Source of the DNA: WM-3-3 sp041660045
GTDB taxonomy: Bacteria > Pseudomonadota > Gammaproteobacteria > Methylococcales > Methylomonadaceae
Assembly (NCBI GenBank): GCA_041660045.1
Contig: JBAZXA010000003.1
Span: 186,001-250,000, forward strand
Direction: 5' to 3'
DNA length: 64,000 nt
The notes under the pieces were generated by a model, which had not been told where the DNA came from, made no database searches, and was given only the letters and a program-made list of their open reading frames with translations. A program made the position numbers and the translations under genes. This document shows positions 1 to 9,225 of this stretch, in pieces. Position 1 is the first letter of the stretch. Each line of letters starts with the position of its first letter.

Positions 1-1
1 C

Positions 2-166
2 CTCATCCATTGGTTTGAAAATCGCATGGTGCTGAGAGGCATCGGCAAAGACGCGATTGATTATGGTCGCCAACTCGGCCACGTTGCCAATAAAATTGAG
101 CGTTTATTATTGGGCCCCCGTTATTTGGTATTGTTTGTCTTTATAACCTTATTGGTTGCTTTTTAA
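2..166 (+). CDS. nuoL: C-terminal end of a NuoL-like proton-translocating subunit (partial)
   Basis: The open frame enters from the left edge and stops with TAA one base before the next ATG. The visible 54 residues end in one hydrophobic segment (YLVLFVFITLLVAF) after an amphipathic stretch, as at the C-terminus of NuoL-type antiporter subunits. Identity rests mainly on position: two NuoM-like genes follow directly in the same operon. Only the tail is visible, so other members of the NuoL/MrpA/DabB superfamily cannot be excluded. Confidence 0.6.
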   Translation, partial: LIHWFENRMVLRGIGKDAIDYGRQLGHVANKIERLLLGPRYLVLFVFITLLVAF

Positions 167-167
167 G

Positions 168-1754
168 ATGCCTACAGAATTTAATGTCATGCCTTGGCAA
201 CTGAACGCGGGTTTTCCTGTACTGTCGGCTTTAACTTTAGTACCTCTTGCCGCCATTGTAGCGGTTATCTTAAGCCGGTCTAACCGCATCGCAAAATACT
301 TTGCCTTTATTGGTGCCGGTATCAATTTAGCCTTGAGCGTTTATTTGTTATGGCTATTTGATAGCAATCTTGTCGGTATCCAGCTGGCTGAGCACATCCA
401 CACCTTGGGTATGAGCTATTTTGTCGGCATAGATGGCATGAACATATTGTTCATCCCTCTTACCGCTGTGCTTACCTTACTCGCTTTGATCTATACGCTG
501 ATTACCCGGCACAGGAATGACCGCCAATTTATCGCTTGCTTATTGGCTTACGAAGCAGTACTTATCGGCGCTTTTTCTGCGTTAAACTTAATCCAATTTT
601 GGCTCTGGACCCTACTGGAGCTGATTCCCGTGGCTTTGTTGACAATTAATGCCGGCACTGGGCAAAAACGGAATTTGCTAGTTGCACGTTTATTGCAATA
701 TTGGGGTTGGAGCCTGGCAATGACCTTAACCGGCTTTTTATTGTTAGGCTTTGGCCTAATCGATTCTGAACACCCTTTAACCTTTGATTGGTTAACCTTA
801 AAACAGAATAATGCCTATTTGCATGATGAAATTCTGGTGTTTATTTTTTTATTTTATGGTTTTGCTATCCGCATGCCATTATTCCCTTTTCATGGCTGGT
901 TACCTTTATTGGCGGAACATGGCACGGTCGCTAGTGCCGCCATCTTCATGGTTGGCTTAAAGTTGGGTATCTATGGGGTAGTACGCTTTATTTTACCTTT
1001 AGTGCCTGGAGTTGCGGAAAACTGGTCAACACTAGTGTTAACTTTAGGCATAATCGGTATGTTTTACGGTGCCTTGCTCGCTTTAATGCAAATTAACATT
1101 CGTCGCTTATTGGCTTTTGCTGTCATTAGCCATACCGGCATGCTTATTATTGGTATTTTTTGCTTTAACGCACGCGGTTTACAAGGCAGCTTATTATTAT
1201 GCTTGTCTTATGGCTTGGCTACGGCGGGTATATTATTTAGTGTAGGCTTAATTTATGAACGCACACGTACCGCCTTTATCCCGCGTTTAGGCGCTTTATT
1301 TGATAGCAATGCGACCATAGGCCTGCTATTTTTGGCCGCCACCTTAAGCACTATTGTCATGCCTGGCACCCCAGGTTTTGATGCTGCCCATCTATTAATT
1401 GAAGGTACTATCCAAGAATTTGGTTGGTTGATCGCCATCGCCATTTTGATTGGTAACGTTTTGGCTGCTGCCTTTTTATTACGGGCTTTCCAACGCATTT
1501 TTATGGCGAACAGCAAACGCGCGGTAAAGCCCCATAACAGCTTGTATCATCCGGTGCGCATTGAACGTATCATCGCCATCAGCATTATCGCCTTACTCAT
1601 TGGCATAGGCTTTGATACCACCCCGGTACTACGTCTGATTGAACGGGAAACCACCGATTTAATCCGCGTTTACCCTATGCATGCTGGCCAAGCCTCTGAA
1701 ATCATGCCTGAGGCAGTAGCACCCAATAACAACCGGATGTTTGATAAGCGATGA
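168..1754 (+). CDS. NuoM-like antiporter subunit, divergent paralogue
   Basis: A polytopic membrane protein of 528 residues in the proton-conducting transporter family of complex I subunits L, M and N. The family motif FPFHGWLP and the following GLKLGIYG helix are clear. Compared by eye with the next gene, charged residues differ: the TM5 FWEL glutamate is replaced in FWLWTLLEL, the TM7 lysine is arginine (FAIRMPLFPFH), and the TM12 glutamate is histidine (FDAAHLLIEG). The ATG at 168 follows the upstream stop by one base; an in-frame TTG at 156 would overlap it and is less likely. The stop overlaps the next ATG (ATGA). It is likely a membrane-arm subunit of a complex I-like enzyme, but its ion-pumping role is uncertain. 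Confidence 0.8.
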   Translation: MPTEFNVMPWQLNAGFPVLSALTLVPLAAIVAVILSRSNRIAKYFAFIGAGINLALSVYLLWLFDSNLVGIQLAEHIHTLGMSYFVGIDGMNILFIPLTAVLTLLALIYTLITRHRNDRQFIACLLAYEAVLIGAFSALNLIQFWLWTLLELIPVALLTINAGTGQKRNLLVARLLQYWGWSLAMTLTGFLLLGFGLIDSEHPLTFDWLTLKQNNAYLHDEILVFIFLFYGFAIRMPLFPFHGWLPLLAEHGTVASAAIFMVGLKLGIYGVVRFILPLVPGVAENWSTLVLTLGIIGMFYGALLALMQINIRRLLAFAVISHTGMLIIGIFCFNARGLQGSLLLCLSYGLATAGILFSVGLIYERTRTAFIPRLGALFDSNATIGLLFLAATLSTIVMPGTPGFDAAHLLIEGTIQEFGWLIAIAILIGNVLAAAFLLRAFQRIFMANSKRAVKPHNSLYHPVRIERIIAISIIALLIGIGFDTTPVLRLIERETTDLIRVYPMHAGQASEIMPEAVAPNNNRMFDKR

Positions 1755-3298
1755 TAACTGAAAACAGTTTTCCTTTTTTAAGCCTAGTCACCGTGTTGCC
1801 TTTGTTGGGCGCCTTGTTGATTGGCGTCTGTCAGCCCCGGCGGGCGAAACCGATAGCCTTGGTGATGGCCATCGTGGAACTGCTGCTGACATTGCTGGTG
1901 TTGAACCGCTTCGATGCACATAGTGGTGGCTTTCAACTGCTTGAACATTATGCCTGGATGCCTAGCCTACATATCAGTTTTATTTTTGGTGTAGACGGCA
2001 TGAGTGTTTTATTTTTACCCTTATCCGCCTTATTGACTTTGGTGACTGTGCTAGCCTGCTGGAACAGCATACAGCATTTAGGGCGCTTGCATTTTGCCTT
2101 GTTGCTGGCCTTAGAGGGTATCACCATGGGCGTGTTTTTAGCCTTGGATACCCTGTTTTTCTTTCTATTTTGGGAACTGACTTTACCGCCGATTTTTTTC
2201 TTAGCCGGCTTATGGGGCATGGGACCTAAGCGCCGCGGCGCGGCTATGAAATACACCCTGTTTATGCTATTTGGCAGCGTGCCCCTATTTTTTGCCTTTG
2301 TCATACTTGCAATTAACCACGCTAACCAATACGGCGGTAATATTCCTGAAAACCTGACATTCAACTTGATCACGTTAATGGACACCCAGGTGCCCTATCA
2401 CTTGCAGACCATAGTCTTTCTATTATTATTAAGCGGCTTTGCCATTAAAGCCCCGTTAGTGCCATTCCATACGTGGCTGCCAACCACTACTATGGAAGCG
2501 CCTACACAATTAAGTGCTATTTTGACAGGCTTAAAATTGGGTGTATTTGGTATATTGCGCTACACCATGCAGTTAACCCCAGCAGCAGCCGTTGAACTTA
2601 GCTGGATACTTGGGATATTGGGTGCTATCACCTTGATTTATGCGGCCTTAATCGCCTTGCAACAAACAAATTTACGCCGCCTATTGGCTTATGCCAGCAT
2701 CAGCCATGTGGGCTTAGTGATTATTGGCATTTCCACACTTAACTCTCAAGGCATCCAAGGCGCAATTTTTCAATTGATAAATTTTTCCTTAATGTCTAGT
2801 GCCTTAATGCTTATCACCGGTTTTATCCAATATCGCCTGGGCAGTTCAGAGCTCGTACATTTGGGCGGATTAGCCAAATCCATGCCTAAGCTGACCAGTT
2901 TTTTCCTGTTATTTACCGTGGCCAGTATAGGCATGCCTGGTACCAGCGGCTTTCCTGCGGAATTATTGTTAATTATTGGCGCTATGAACGCCCATCCCAG
3001 CTTAGCGATTACGGCTGTGGTTGGTGCTATATTTACCGCGGCGTATAGCTTAAGCGTATTTCGGCAGGCCTTTTTAGGCCCAGTAAAGCAAGATTCTGTC
3101 CTTCAGGCTAGGGATCTCAATAAGCGTGAACTCGGCTTGCTGTGTTTACCCGCCCTTTTGGTGTTATTCTGGGGGATATTTCCTAACACCCTCTTGAAAT
3201 TGAATAAAAGTGCCACTGATGTTTGGTTAAACCGTATGGCAACGCCCGCATTTTTTGTAAAAAATGATAACCTGGGTGTTAAACTAAACGACCATTAG
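1751..3298 (+). CDS. nuoM: NADH-quinone oxidoreductase subunit M (NuoM)
   Basis: A 515-residue polytopic membrane protein with canonical NuoM signatures: the TM5 glutamate in FWELTLPP, the TM7 lysine in FAIKAPLVPFHTWLP, the TM8 lysine in GLKLGVFG and the TM12 glutamate in GFPAELLL. In complex I these charged residues form the proton path of an antiporter-like subunit in the inner membrane. Translation is coupled to the upstream paralogue by an ATGA overlap. It is the last gene of the run; the next gene is zur on the other strand, so no nuoN follows here. Confidence 0.88.
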   Translation: MITENSFPFLSLVTVLPLLGALLIGVCQPRRAKPIALVMAIVELLLTLLVLNRFDAHSGGFQLLEHYAWMPSLHISFIFGVDGMSVLFLPLSALLTLVTVLACWNSIQHLGRLHFALLLALEGITMGVFLALDTLFFFLFWELTLPPIFFLAGLWGMGPKRRGAAMKYTLFMLFGSVPLFFAFVILAINHANQYGGNIPENLTFNLITLMDTQVPYHLQTIVFLLLLSGFAIKAPLVPFHTWLPTTTMEAPTQLSAILTGLKLGVFGILRYTMQLTPAAAVELSWILGILGAITLIYAALIALQQTNLRRLLAYASISHVGLVIIGISTLNSQGIQGAIFQLINFSLMSSALMLITGFIQYRLGSSELVHLGGLAKSMPKLTSFFLLFTVASIGMPGTSGFPAELLLIIGAMNAHPSLAITAVVGAIFTAAYSLSVFRQAFLGPVKQDSVLQARDLNKRELGLLCLPALLVLFWGIFPNTLLKLNKSATDVWLNRMATPAFFVKNDNLGVKLNDH

Positions 3299-3302
3299 TC
3301 GA

Positions 3303-3773
3303 CTAATTGCTTGGGATTTGCTGGCAATCTGCACATATCCCCCTGACTTCCAAAGTCAACTGTCTCGGCGTAAAACTGATTTGCTGGCTAAGTGCAAAAA
3401 TATCCTGAACCACGCTATAGGCCTCCACTTCATAAGCATTATGACAATGGTCGCAAATAAGAATGGCCGAACGGTGCACTGTTTCCGGCTGTTTACAGCC
3501 GATAAAGGCATTTAATGATTCAACTTTATGGATTAAGCCAGCTGCCAACAAAAACTCGAGCGCACGGTATATGGTAACGGGTTTTGCGCTGGGCATATCG
3601 TGCCTAAAACTGTCTAATAAATCATAAGCACCGACAGTTTTATGACTGCTCCAAATAAGTTCCAATATACGTTTACGCACTGGGGTAAGCCGTAAATTTC
3701 GGTCGCGGCAAATTTCTTCAGCCGAGGCCAGGGCATGTTGTATACAATGTTTATGGTTGTGCTGAACTGACAT
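3303..3773 (-). CDS. zur: Fur-family zinc uptake regulator Zur
   Basis: A 156-residue Fur-family repressor. It resembles enterobacterial Zur along its length: RLTPVRKRILEL and AYDLLD in the winged helix, KPVTIYRALEFLL in the recognition region, and HKVESLNAF before the metal core. The structural zinc cysteines are present as CDHC (about residue 110) and CADC near the C-terminus; a further Cys and His (GCKQPETVH) match regulatory ligands. It is expected to repress zinc uptake genes when zinc is sufficient. No zinc transporter genes are adjacent and I saw no clear Zur box upstream. It converges on nuoM with only a few bases between the stops. Confidence 0.85.
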   Translation of the reverse strand: MSVQHNHKHCIQHALASAEEICRDRNLRLTPVRKRILELIWSSHKTVGAYDLLDSFRHDMPSAKPVTIYRALEFLLAAGLIHKVESLNAFIGCKQPETVHRSAILICDHCHNAYEVEAYSVVQDIFALSQQISFTPRQLTLEVRGICADCQQIPSN

Positions 3774-3921
3774 TAAAATTCCGCTAGTCTGATTTTATTG
3801 CCTAAATTGATAGGTTGATGGCTTCGGTGGCGCTTAACAATGCACGACAGATACTTTAATTGTTGCTGTCGAACAAATTTGCGCTGTACACTTCGCCTCC
3901 TGCACCACTAAATACGCTGCC

Positions 3922-4539
3922 ATGAAACTAGACAGTTCCTATATTAAAAAACGTTATGACCGCATTGCCCCCTATTTTGACGGTATGGAAGCGATCATGG
4001 AAGGCTTTTTTTTTAACCGCCGCCGTCAACGCCTATGGCAAAAAGTCAATGGCCATCACATACTTGAAGTGGGCGTAGGCACCGGTAAGAACTTTGATTA
4101 TTATCCTAAAGACGCCAAAATTACAGCCATCGATTTTAGTGATAACATGCTCAAACAAGCCCAGCGAAAACGCGCCCGAAAACAGACACAAGTCGACTTA
4201 GACAATATGGATGTAGAAAGGCTTTATTTTGCTGATAATAGCTTTGATACAGTAGTCGCAAGTTTTGTGTTTTGTTCAGTACCAGCCCCGTTAAAGGGCT
4301 TAAAAGAACTACACAGGGTTTGTAAACCGGGTGGGCAGGTGTTGCTCTTGGAGCATGTACGTAGCTCTAACCCTATTTTGGCGAGGTTAATGGATCTGCT
4401 TAATCCAATAACCGTACGTTTGTTTGGTGCCAATATCAACCGCAATACCGTAAAAAATGTACAAGCTTGTGGCTTTAAGTCGGTTTGGGTAGACGGGCAA
4501 AGTAACGATATTATTAAACTGATTGAAGCCCAAAAGTAA
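3922..4539 (+). CDS. Class I SAM-dependent methyltransferase
   Basis: A 205-residue soluble Rossmann-fold methyltransferase. Motif I is ILEVGVGTGKN, motif II has AIDFSDNML, and the post-core region has KPGGQVLLLEHV. The arrangement resembles UbiE- and phospholipid N-methyltransferase-like Methyltransf_11 proteins, but the substrate cannot be read from sequence. The N-terminus (YDRIAPYFD) matches the usual cap helix of that group. It starts at ATG 3922, is divergent from zur, and lies just upstream of ribA on the same strand with about 58 bases between. Confidence 0.8.
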   Translation: MKLDSSYIKKRYDRIAPYFDGMEAIMEGFFFNRRRQRLWQKVNGHHILEVGVGTGKNFDYYPKDAKITAIDFSDNMLKQAQRKRARKQTQVDLDNMDVERLYFADNSFDTVVASFVFCSVPAPLKGLKELHRVCKPGGQVLLLEHVRSSNPILARLMDLLNPITVRLFGANINRNTVKNVQACGFKSVWVDGQSNDIIKLIEAQK

Positions 4540-4597
4540 TTACAACACTTAAATTATTCTCAAATTACATCTAACGTTAAACGGATTAACCAGTTAC

Positions 4598-5212
4598 GTG
4601 AAAGAAACATTAAAAAGCTTAGTCCAAACCCGTTTGCCGACCAAGCATGGCGAGTTTGTCCTGCATTACTTTAATAACCCAATTGATGATAAAGAACATA
4701 TCGCCTTGGTGAAAGGCCAAGTTGCCGGCCGCGAAAACATTCCCGTACGCATCCATTCCGAATGTTTTACCGGTGATGTATTAGGTTCCAGGCGCTGCGA
4801 TTGCGGTGAACAACTGGACATGGCCATGCAGTATATCGGCGAGGCGGGTTTTGGCATCTTGATTTATTTACGTCAAGAAGGCCGCGGTATTGGTTTGTTA
4901 AAAAAGTTGCAAGCCTATAACCTACAAGACCAGGGTATGGATACCGTTGATGCCAATTTGCATTTAGGGCATTTGGCCGATGAACGCGAATACAGTGTCG
5001 CTGGCTTAATTTTAGAAAACCTGCAAGCAAAGTCCATCTTATTAATGACCAACAACCCGCTAAAAATTAATGAGCTAAAAAAACTTGGAATTATTGTTGC
5101 CGGACGCATACCCGTTGAAGCACCGGCGCATACTGACAATTTAAGCTATTTGAAAACTAAAGCAAAAAAAATGGCGCATATGTTGTTTGAAGGTAAAAAA
5201 GACAAAGATTAA
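4598..5212 (+). CDS. ribA: GTP cyclohydrolase II
   Basis: A 204-residue stand-alone GTP cyclohydrolase II, the first step of riboflavin synthesis (GTP to the diaminopyrimidinone phosphate, formate and pyrophosphate). Zinc ligands are visible as Cys56, Cys67 and Cys69 (CFTGDVLGSRRCDC), and the active-site stretch YLRQEGRGIGL follows. The length matches the monofunctional E. coli enzyme rather than RibBA fusions. Translation starts at GTG 4598. The 3' end overlaps the convergent amidohydrolase gene by four bases. Confidence 0.95.
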   Translation: MKETLKSLVQTRLPTKHGEFVLHYFNNPIDDKEHIALVKGQVAGRENIPVRIHSECFTGDVLGSRRCDCGEQLDMAMQYIGEAGFGILIYLRQEGRGIGLLKKLQAYNLQDQGMDTVDANLHLGHLADEREYSVAGLILENLQAKSILLMTNNPLKINELKKLGIIVAGRIPVEAPAHTDNLSYLKTKAKKMAHMLFEGKKDKD

Positions 5213-6384
5213 CGCGACAATATGGTTTCAACCAAGGCTATCCAATAAGCTACACCGACCGTTAAAATACTGTCATTAAAATCATAATGCGGGTTATGTA
5301 ACAAACAGCCCCCTTCAGTTGGGCCATTGCCTATCCAAATATAGCAGCCTGGCTTTTCTTGCAGCATAAAAGCAAAATCTTCAGAACCCATACTAGGTAC
5401 TGGATTTAGCTCAACACAGGCTTCACCAACAACCGCAAGCGCAGCTTTAACAGCCATAGCCGTTTCATTCAAGCTATTAAACGTCACCGGATAACCCGGG
5501 TTTTCTGGGTTGAAGGTAATATCTGCCGTCATCCTAAAACAGGCACAAACACCCTGCACTAATTGGCTAATCTGACCCGCGATCATTTTTTGCACTGCCT
5601 CGCTAAAACAACGGAATGTACCTCGTAAAACAACACTTTCTGGCACGGCGTTCCAAGTATGGCCGGCATGGATTTGGGTTATGCTAACCACCGCAGGTTC
5701 AGCCGGATCTAAGCTACGGCTTACAATAGTTTGCAATACTGTCACCAATTGGGCGGCCGCCACTACCACATCACTGCCTAAATGTGGCATGGCGGCGTGT
5801 GTAGCCTGGCCTTTAAGAGTGATTTCAAAACAATCGAAAGCGGCCATCATAGCGCCGCTTTTAATTGCAAAATGCCCGGCTGGCAGCGCTGGCCAGTTAT
5901 GCATGCCAAAAACATAATCGGCTGGAAAACGCTCAAACAAACCATCTTCCAACATTGCTTTAGCCCCGGCACGGCCTTCTTCTGCGGGTTGGAATATAAA
6001 CTGTACCGTGCCGTTAAAATTAGGCTGCTTGGCTAAATATTGTGCAGCTCCCAATAACATGGCGGTATGGCCATCATGACCACAGGCATGCATTTTGCCC
6101 TCGTGGCGAGATTTATAATCGAACTCATTTTGTTCTTGGATGAATAATGCGTCCATATCAGCGCGTAAGGCTATTTTTTTTTGCCCATCGCCTGCCGATA
6201 ACGTAGCCACAACACCGGTTTTACCCACACCTTCATGCACCTCTAAACCAAACCCGCGTAATTTATCAGCGATAAAATTAGCCGTTGCCGTTTCCTCAAA
6301 CGCCGTTTCAGGATGCCGATGCAAATGTTGGCGCCATAAGCTCAGTTCAGCTTGAATTTGTGGATTGTCATCGGATAGATACAT
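5209..6384 (-). CDS. M20D-family amidohydrolase (N-acyl amino acid / hippurate hydrolase type)
   Basis: A 391-residue cytoplasmic metallohydrolase of the M20D family. Metal-binding signatures are MHACGHDGHTAM, the EEGRAGAK region (catalytic Glu pair) and GSEDFAFML near the C-terminus; the middle holds the dimerisation domain. Family members hydrolyse N-acyl or N-benzoyl amino acids; the substrate here is unknown. I prefer the ATG at 6384 because an AAGGA Shine-Dalgarno lies six bases upstream; the in-frame ATG at 6390 directly abuts that sequence. Confidence 0.87.
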   Translation of the reverse strand: MYLSDDNPQIQAELSLWRQHLHRHPETAFEETATANFIADKLRGFGLEVHEGVGKTGVVATLSAGDGQKKIALRADMDALFIQEQNEFDYKSRHEGKMHACGHDGHTAMLLGAAQYLAKQPNFNGTVQFIFQPAEEGRAGAKAMLEDGLFERFPADYVFGMHNWPALPAGHFAIKSGAMMAAFDCFEITLKGQATHAAMPHLGSDVVVAAAQLVTVLQTIVSRSLDPAEPAVVSITQIHAGHTWNAVPESVVLRGTFRCFSEAVQKMIAGQISQLVQGVCACFRMTADITFNPENPGYPVTFNSLNETAMAVKAALAVVGEACVELNPVPSMGSEDFAFMLQEKPGCYIWIGNGPTEGGCLLHNPHYDFNDSILTVGVAYWIALVETILSR

Positions 6385-6487
6385 AACCATTCCTTAAAAA
6401 ATCTTACTGCTTGAAAATACAATACTTCATAATTTTTGCACATTTAACCACAATAATGCGACCCATTACCTTTAAAAGCCATAGCCT

Positions 6488-7933
6488 GTGTTTAAATCTG
6501 TCCGCTCCAAATTATTTATTAGTTTTTTATTGACCACATTATTGGTCGTATTAGCTATGGCCTTATTTATGCGCTCATCCTTAGACCGGGGCTTTAATCA
6601 TTTTATCGAACATCGGCAAAAAGAACATATCACAAGCTTAGTAGACAGCTTAAGTGAATATTATGCGCTTAACCAAAGCTGGGACATGCTGGCGAACAAC
6701 AAGTCCCAATGGGCCAATATGTTGTGGCAAAATAATCCGCATTTCCCAAAGCATCCACCGCCTTGGCTAACACAACATCCTACAAACGAGCCGGCAAACG
6801 CTTGGCCCCCACAACTGCCTGATCCCCACAATAACCGACGCATCAAACCCTTAGAGCTTAGTGTTATGTTATTACGTGCTGATCACAGCATTATCTTCGG
6901 CCGAGCCGAGCTAGTTGGGCAACTAAAACTGTACGCCATTCCTTATCAGGGTCAAAATGTGGGTTATTTAGGTGTGTTACCCGGTCTGCCCATCACCCAA
7001 CTTATCGAACTTGAGTTTATTGAACAACAAAGCCAAGCCTTTCTCTGGCTGGTTTTTATTGCCATATTGCTGTCTGCAGGCTTAGCCCTGTTGCTGGCTT
7101 ATGCCCTGGGTAGGCCGTTAAAGCGTATTACCGCAGCTGCAAAAGCACTTGCCATAGGCCAATATGATATCCGTTTAGCCATTGAATCCAAGGATGAACT
7201 AGGCCAATTGGCACGTGATTTTAACGATATGGCAGCCGCATTAGCACAAGCTGAACAAACCCGAAAACGCTGGGTTGCAGATATTTCGCATGAGTTACGC
7301 ACGCCACTCGCGCTGTTACGTGGCGAATTAGAAGCTTTACAAGATGGCATCCGGCCATTGTCACGGGATGCTGTCGACTCTTTACTGGCAGATGTGATGC
7401 GACTATACCGCTTAACTGAAGATTTATATCAATTGTCTTTATCCGACCAAGGCACCTTAAGTTATCGGAAAACAGAAATTGATCCGCTACTGCTGTTACA
7501 GGATGACCTTACCAGCCTAATGCCAGAATTTACTAAAAAGCAACTGCGTGTCCGTTTTAATCCGCGTTTATCGACGCCGGTCTTAATTTATGCCGATCCT
7601 GACCGTTTATCCCAATTGTTCCGTAACTTGCTTACCAATAGCATCAACTATACTGAGGCAGGAGGCGAGCTACAAATTGATATTTATCAACAACACAGCC
7701 AGCTCATTATAGTTTTTAATGACAGCGAACCCGGAGTTAGTGCAGACGACATGGCGCATTTATTTGACCGCTTTTACCGCGTAGAAACCTCGCGCAACCG
7801 GCATCTTGGTGGTGCAGGACTGGGGTTAGCCATTTGCCAAAATATCATACACGCCCACAACGGCAAAATCTGGGCAACGCCATCACCGTTAAACGGCCTG
7901 GCCATTTATCTTGAGCTTCCGATTAACCTATGA
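6488..7933 (+). CDS. baeS: Envelope-stress sensor histidine kinase BaeS
   Basis: A 481-residue inner-membrane sensor kinase starting at GTG 6488. An N-terminal helix (about residues 8-28) and a second near 183-207 flank a periplasmic sensor region that is unusually Pro/His/Asn-rich around residues 75-115. HAMP, HisKA with the phospho-acceptor in ISHELRTPLALL (His268) and HATPase boxes (NLLTNSINYT, GAGLGLAICQ) follow. The H-box region closely resembles E. coli BaeS (GELEALQDGIR). BaeSR respond to envelope damage and metal or indole stress in E. coli. The gene overlaps baeR by ATGA. Confidence 0.87.
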   Translation: MFKSVRSKLFISFLLTTLLVVLAMALFMRSSLDRGFNHFIEHRQKEHITSLVDSLSEYYALNQSWDMLANNKSQWANMLWQNNPHFPKHPPPWLTQHPTNEPANAWPPQLPDPHNNRRIKPLELSVMLLRADHSIIFGRAELVGQLKLYAIPYQGQNVGYLGVLPGLPITQLIELEFIEQQSQAFLWLVFIAILLSAGLALLLAYALGRPLKRITAAAKALAIGQYDIRLAIESKDELGQLARDFNDMAAALAQAEQTRKRWVADISHELRTPLALLRGELEALQDGIRPLSRDAVDSLLADVMRLYRLTEDLYQLSLSDQGTLSYRKTEIDPLLLLQDDLTSLMPEFTKKQLRVRFNPRLSTPVLIYADPDRLSQLFRNLLTNSINYTEAGGELQIDIYQQHSQLIIVFNDSEPGVSADDMAHLFDRFYRVETSRNRHLGGAGLGLAICQNIIHAHNGKIWATPSPLNGLAIYLELPINL

Positions 7934-8616
7934 ATCAGATATTAATTGTTGAGGATGAAGAAAAACTGGCTAGCTTGATAGCCGATTATTTAAAAAATGC
8001 TAGCTTTAACACAGCGAGCCTAAGCAACGGCCTTGACGTGATACCTTGGCTCAAACACAACCAAGCCGATCTTATTTTGTTGGATTTAATGTTGCCAGGC
8101 CAAGATGGCTTAAGCCTATGCCGCGAGATACGCCGCTTTAGCGAAATACCTATCATTATGATTACCGCGAAAATAGAAGAAATTGACCGTCTACTCGGTT
8201 TAGAATTAGGTGCGGATGATTATATTTGCAAGCCATTTAGCCTAAGGGAAATGGTAGCCCGTGTTAAAGCTGTGTTACGTAGACCAATTCTGGCGGTAAC
8301 GGCTGCAGAACAGGGTTGTTTGCAGTTGGATGCGCAAAGCTTCCGTATTCGTATCGGCAACCAAGAGGCGGAACTAACCACCATTGAATTTCAATTGCTG
8401 CAAACACTTTACCAACACCCTGGGCGCATTTTTTCCCGTAGCCAATTAATGGACTTAATCTATCAAGACCAACGTATCGTCTCAGACCGTACCATCGATA
8501 GCCATATCAAAAAACTCCGGAAAAAATTAACCGATCTGTCGCCACATGAGGATTTGATTCACTCGGTTTATGGCGCTGGCTATCGCTACGAAGCGGCTAC
8601 TGAAAACCAAGGCTGA
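7930..8616 (+). CDS. baeR: OmpR-family response regulator BaeR
   Basis: A 228-residue two-domain response regulator. The receiver domain has the acidic pocket (Glu8-Asp9) and phospho-acceptor Asp52 in LILLDLMLPG; the stretch TAKIEEIDRLLGLELGADD is almost the E. coli BaeR sequence. The C-terminal winged helix (SRSQLMDLIY, DRTIDSHIKKLRKKL) is OmpR/PhoB type. It is translationally coupled to baeS. A Spy-like gene begins about 115 bases downstream, a known BaeR target type in E. coli. Confidence 0.92.
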   Translation: MNQILIVEDEEKLASLIADYLKNASFNTASLSNGLDVIPWLKHNQADLILLDLMLPGQDGLSLCREIRRFSEIPIIMITAKIEEIDRLLGLELGADDYICKPFSLREMVARVKAVLRRPILAVTAAEQGCLQLDAQSFRIRIGNQEAELTTIEFQLLQTLYQHPGRIFSRSQLMDLIYQDQRIVSDRTIDSHIKKLRKKLTDLSPHEDLIHSVYGAGYRYEAATENQG

Positions 8617-8730
8617 TAATTTCCTTTTTGTTTTCATAGTTGCTTCAAACTGCTTGCAAGATTAGGCACCACACTACAACAACGATGTAATCGTATTTAA
8701 ATAGACCCCATAATTGACGTGAGAAATATC

Positions 8731-9078
8731 ATGAACAAGAAAATATTCAGCTTAACTATGATTTTGGCCATACCCTTAGGCGTAAACGCGTTTCCCGGTG
8801 AAGGCCAAGGCCCTGGCGGTCATTTTGAAATGTTGAGTAAAGAGCTTAACCTAAGCGCTGAACAAAAACCTAAAGTGGAAGCCTTGTTTAAAGAACAGCG
8901 CGAAAAAATGAAAACGTTGCACGAAGACACACAAAACCAACTTAAGCAATTACTGACACCTGAACAAGTGAGTAAACTTGAAGACCTCAAAAAACAGCAT
9001 CGGCAACATTTTAAGGATAAATTCGGAAAAAATGCTGCTGACCCCTTAGATGCAGCAGAACCTGCAATTGCAAAATAA
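8731..9078 (+). CDS. Spy/CpxP-like periplasmic protein
   Basis: A 115-residue exported protein. A signal peptide (MNKKIFSLTMILAIPLGVNA) is followed by a charged helical domain with LSAEQKPKVEALFKEQREK and LLTPEQVSKLEDL, the paired LTxxQ-type helices of Spy and CpxP. These are small ATP-independent periplasmic chaperones. ATG 8731 is chosen over an in-frame GTG at 8719 because it puts the basic N-region at the start. Its position behind baeSR agrees with control by BaeR, though I did not identify a BaeR box. Confidence 0.72.
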   Translation: MNKKIFSLTMILAIPLGVNAFPGEGQGPGGHFEMLSKELNLSAEQKPKVEALFKEQREKMKTLHEDTQNQLKQLLTPEQVSKLEDLKKQHRQHFKDKFGKNAADPLDAAEPAIAK

Positions 9079-9084
9079 CCGCTG

Positions 9085-9114
9085 CAGCCTAGCCAACTTG
9101 TACTGGCTAGGCTG
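9085..9114 (+). terminator. Strong hairpin after the Spy-like gene
   Basis: An 11-bp perfect stem (CAGCCTAGCCA pairing with TGGCTAGGCTG) and an 8-base loop lie just after the stop codon. The following bases are only moderately T-rich (TATTAAT), so it may be a terminator or an mRNA 3' end stabiliser. Confidence 0.6.
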
Positions 9115-9225
9115 TATTAATAACGCGCTTGCTAGCCGTTTAACCTGAAACTTGCCCTAGGCCTTTTTGTAATATTAATGTCATAATCGCTTCTATTTCT
9201 TAAGTTAGCGATTGAGGGAGGCTCT

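Noticed and set aside
1948..2385. Long minus-strand frame opposite nuoM
   Set aside because: Low-complexity Lys-rich translation, no start signal, and fully inside a clear gene.
3922..4539. ubiE/menG assignment
   Set aside because: Motifs fit a broad Methyltransf_11 group and no ubiquinone genes are adjacent.
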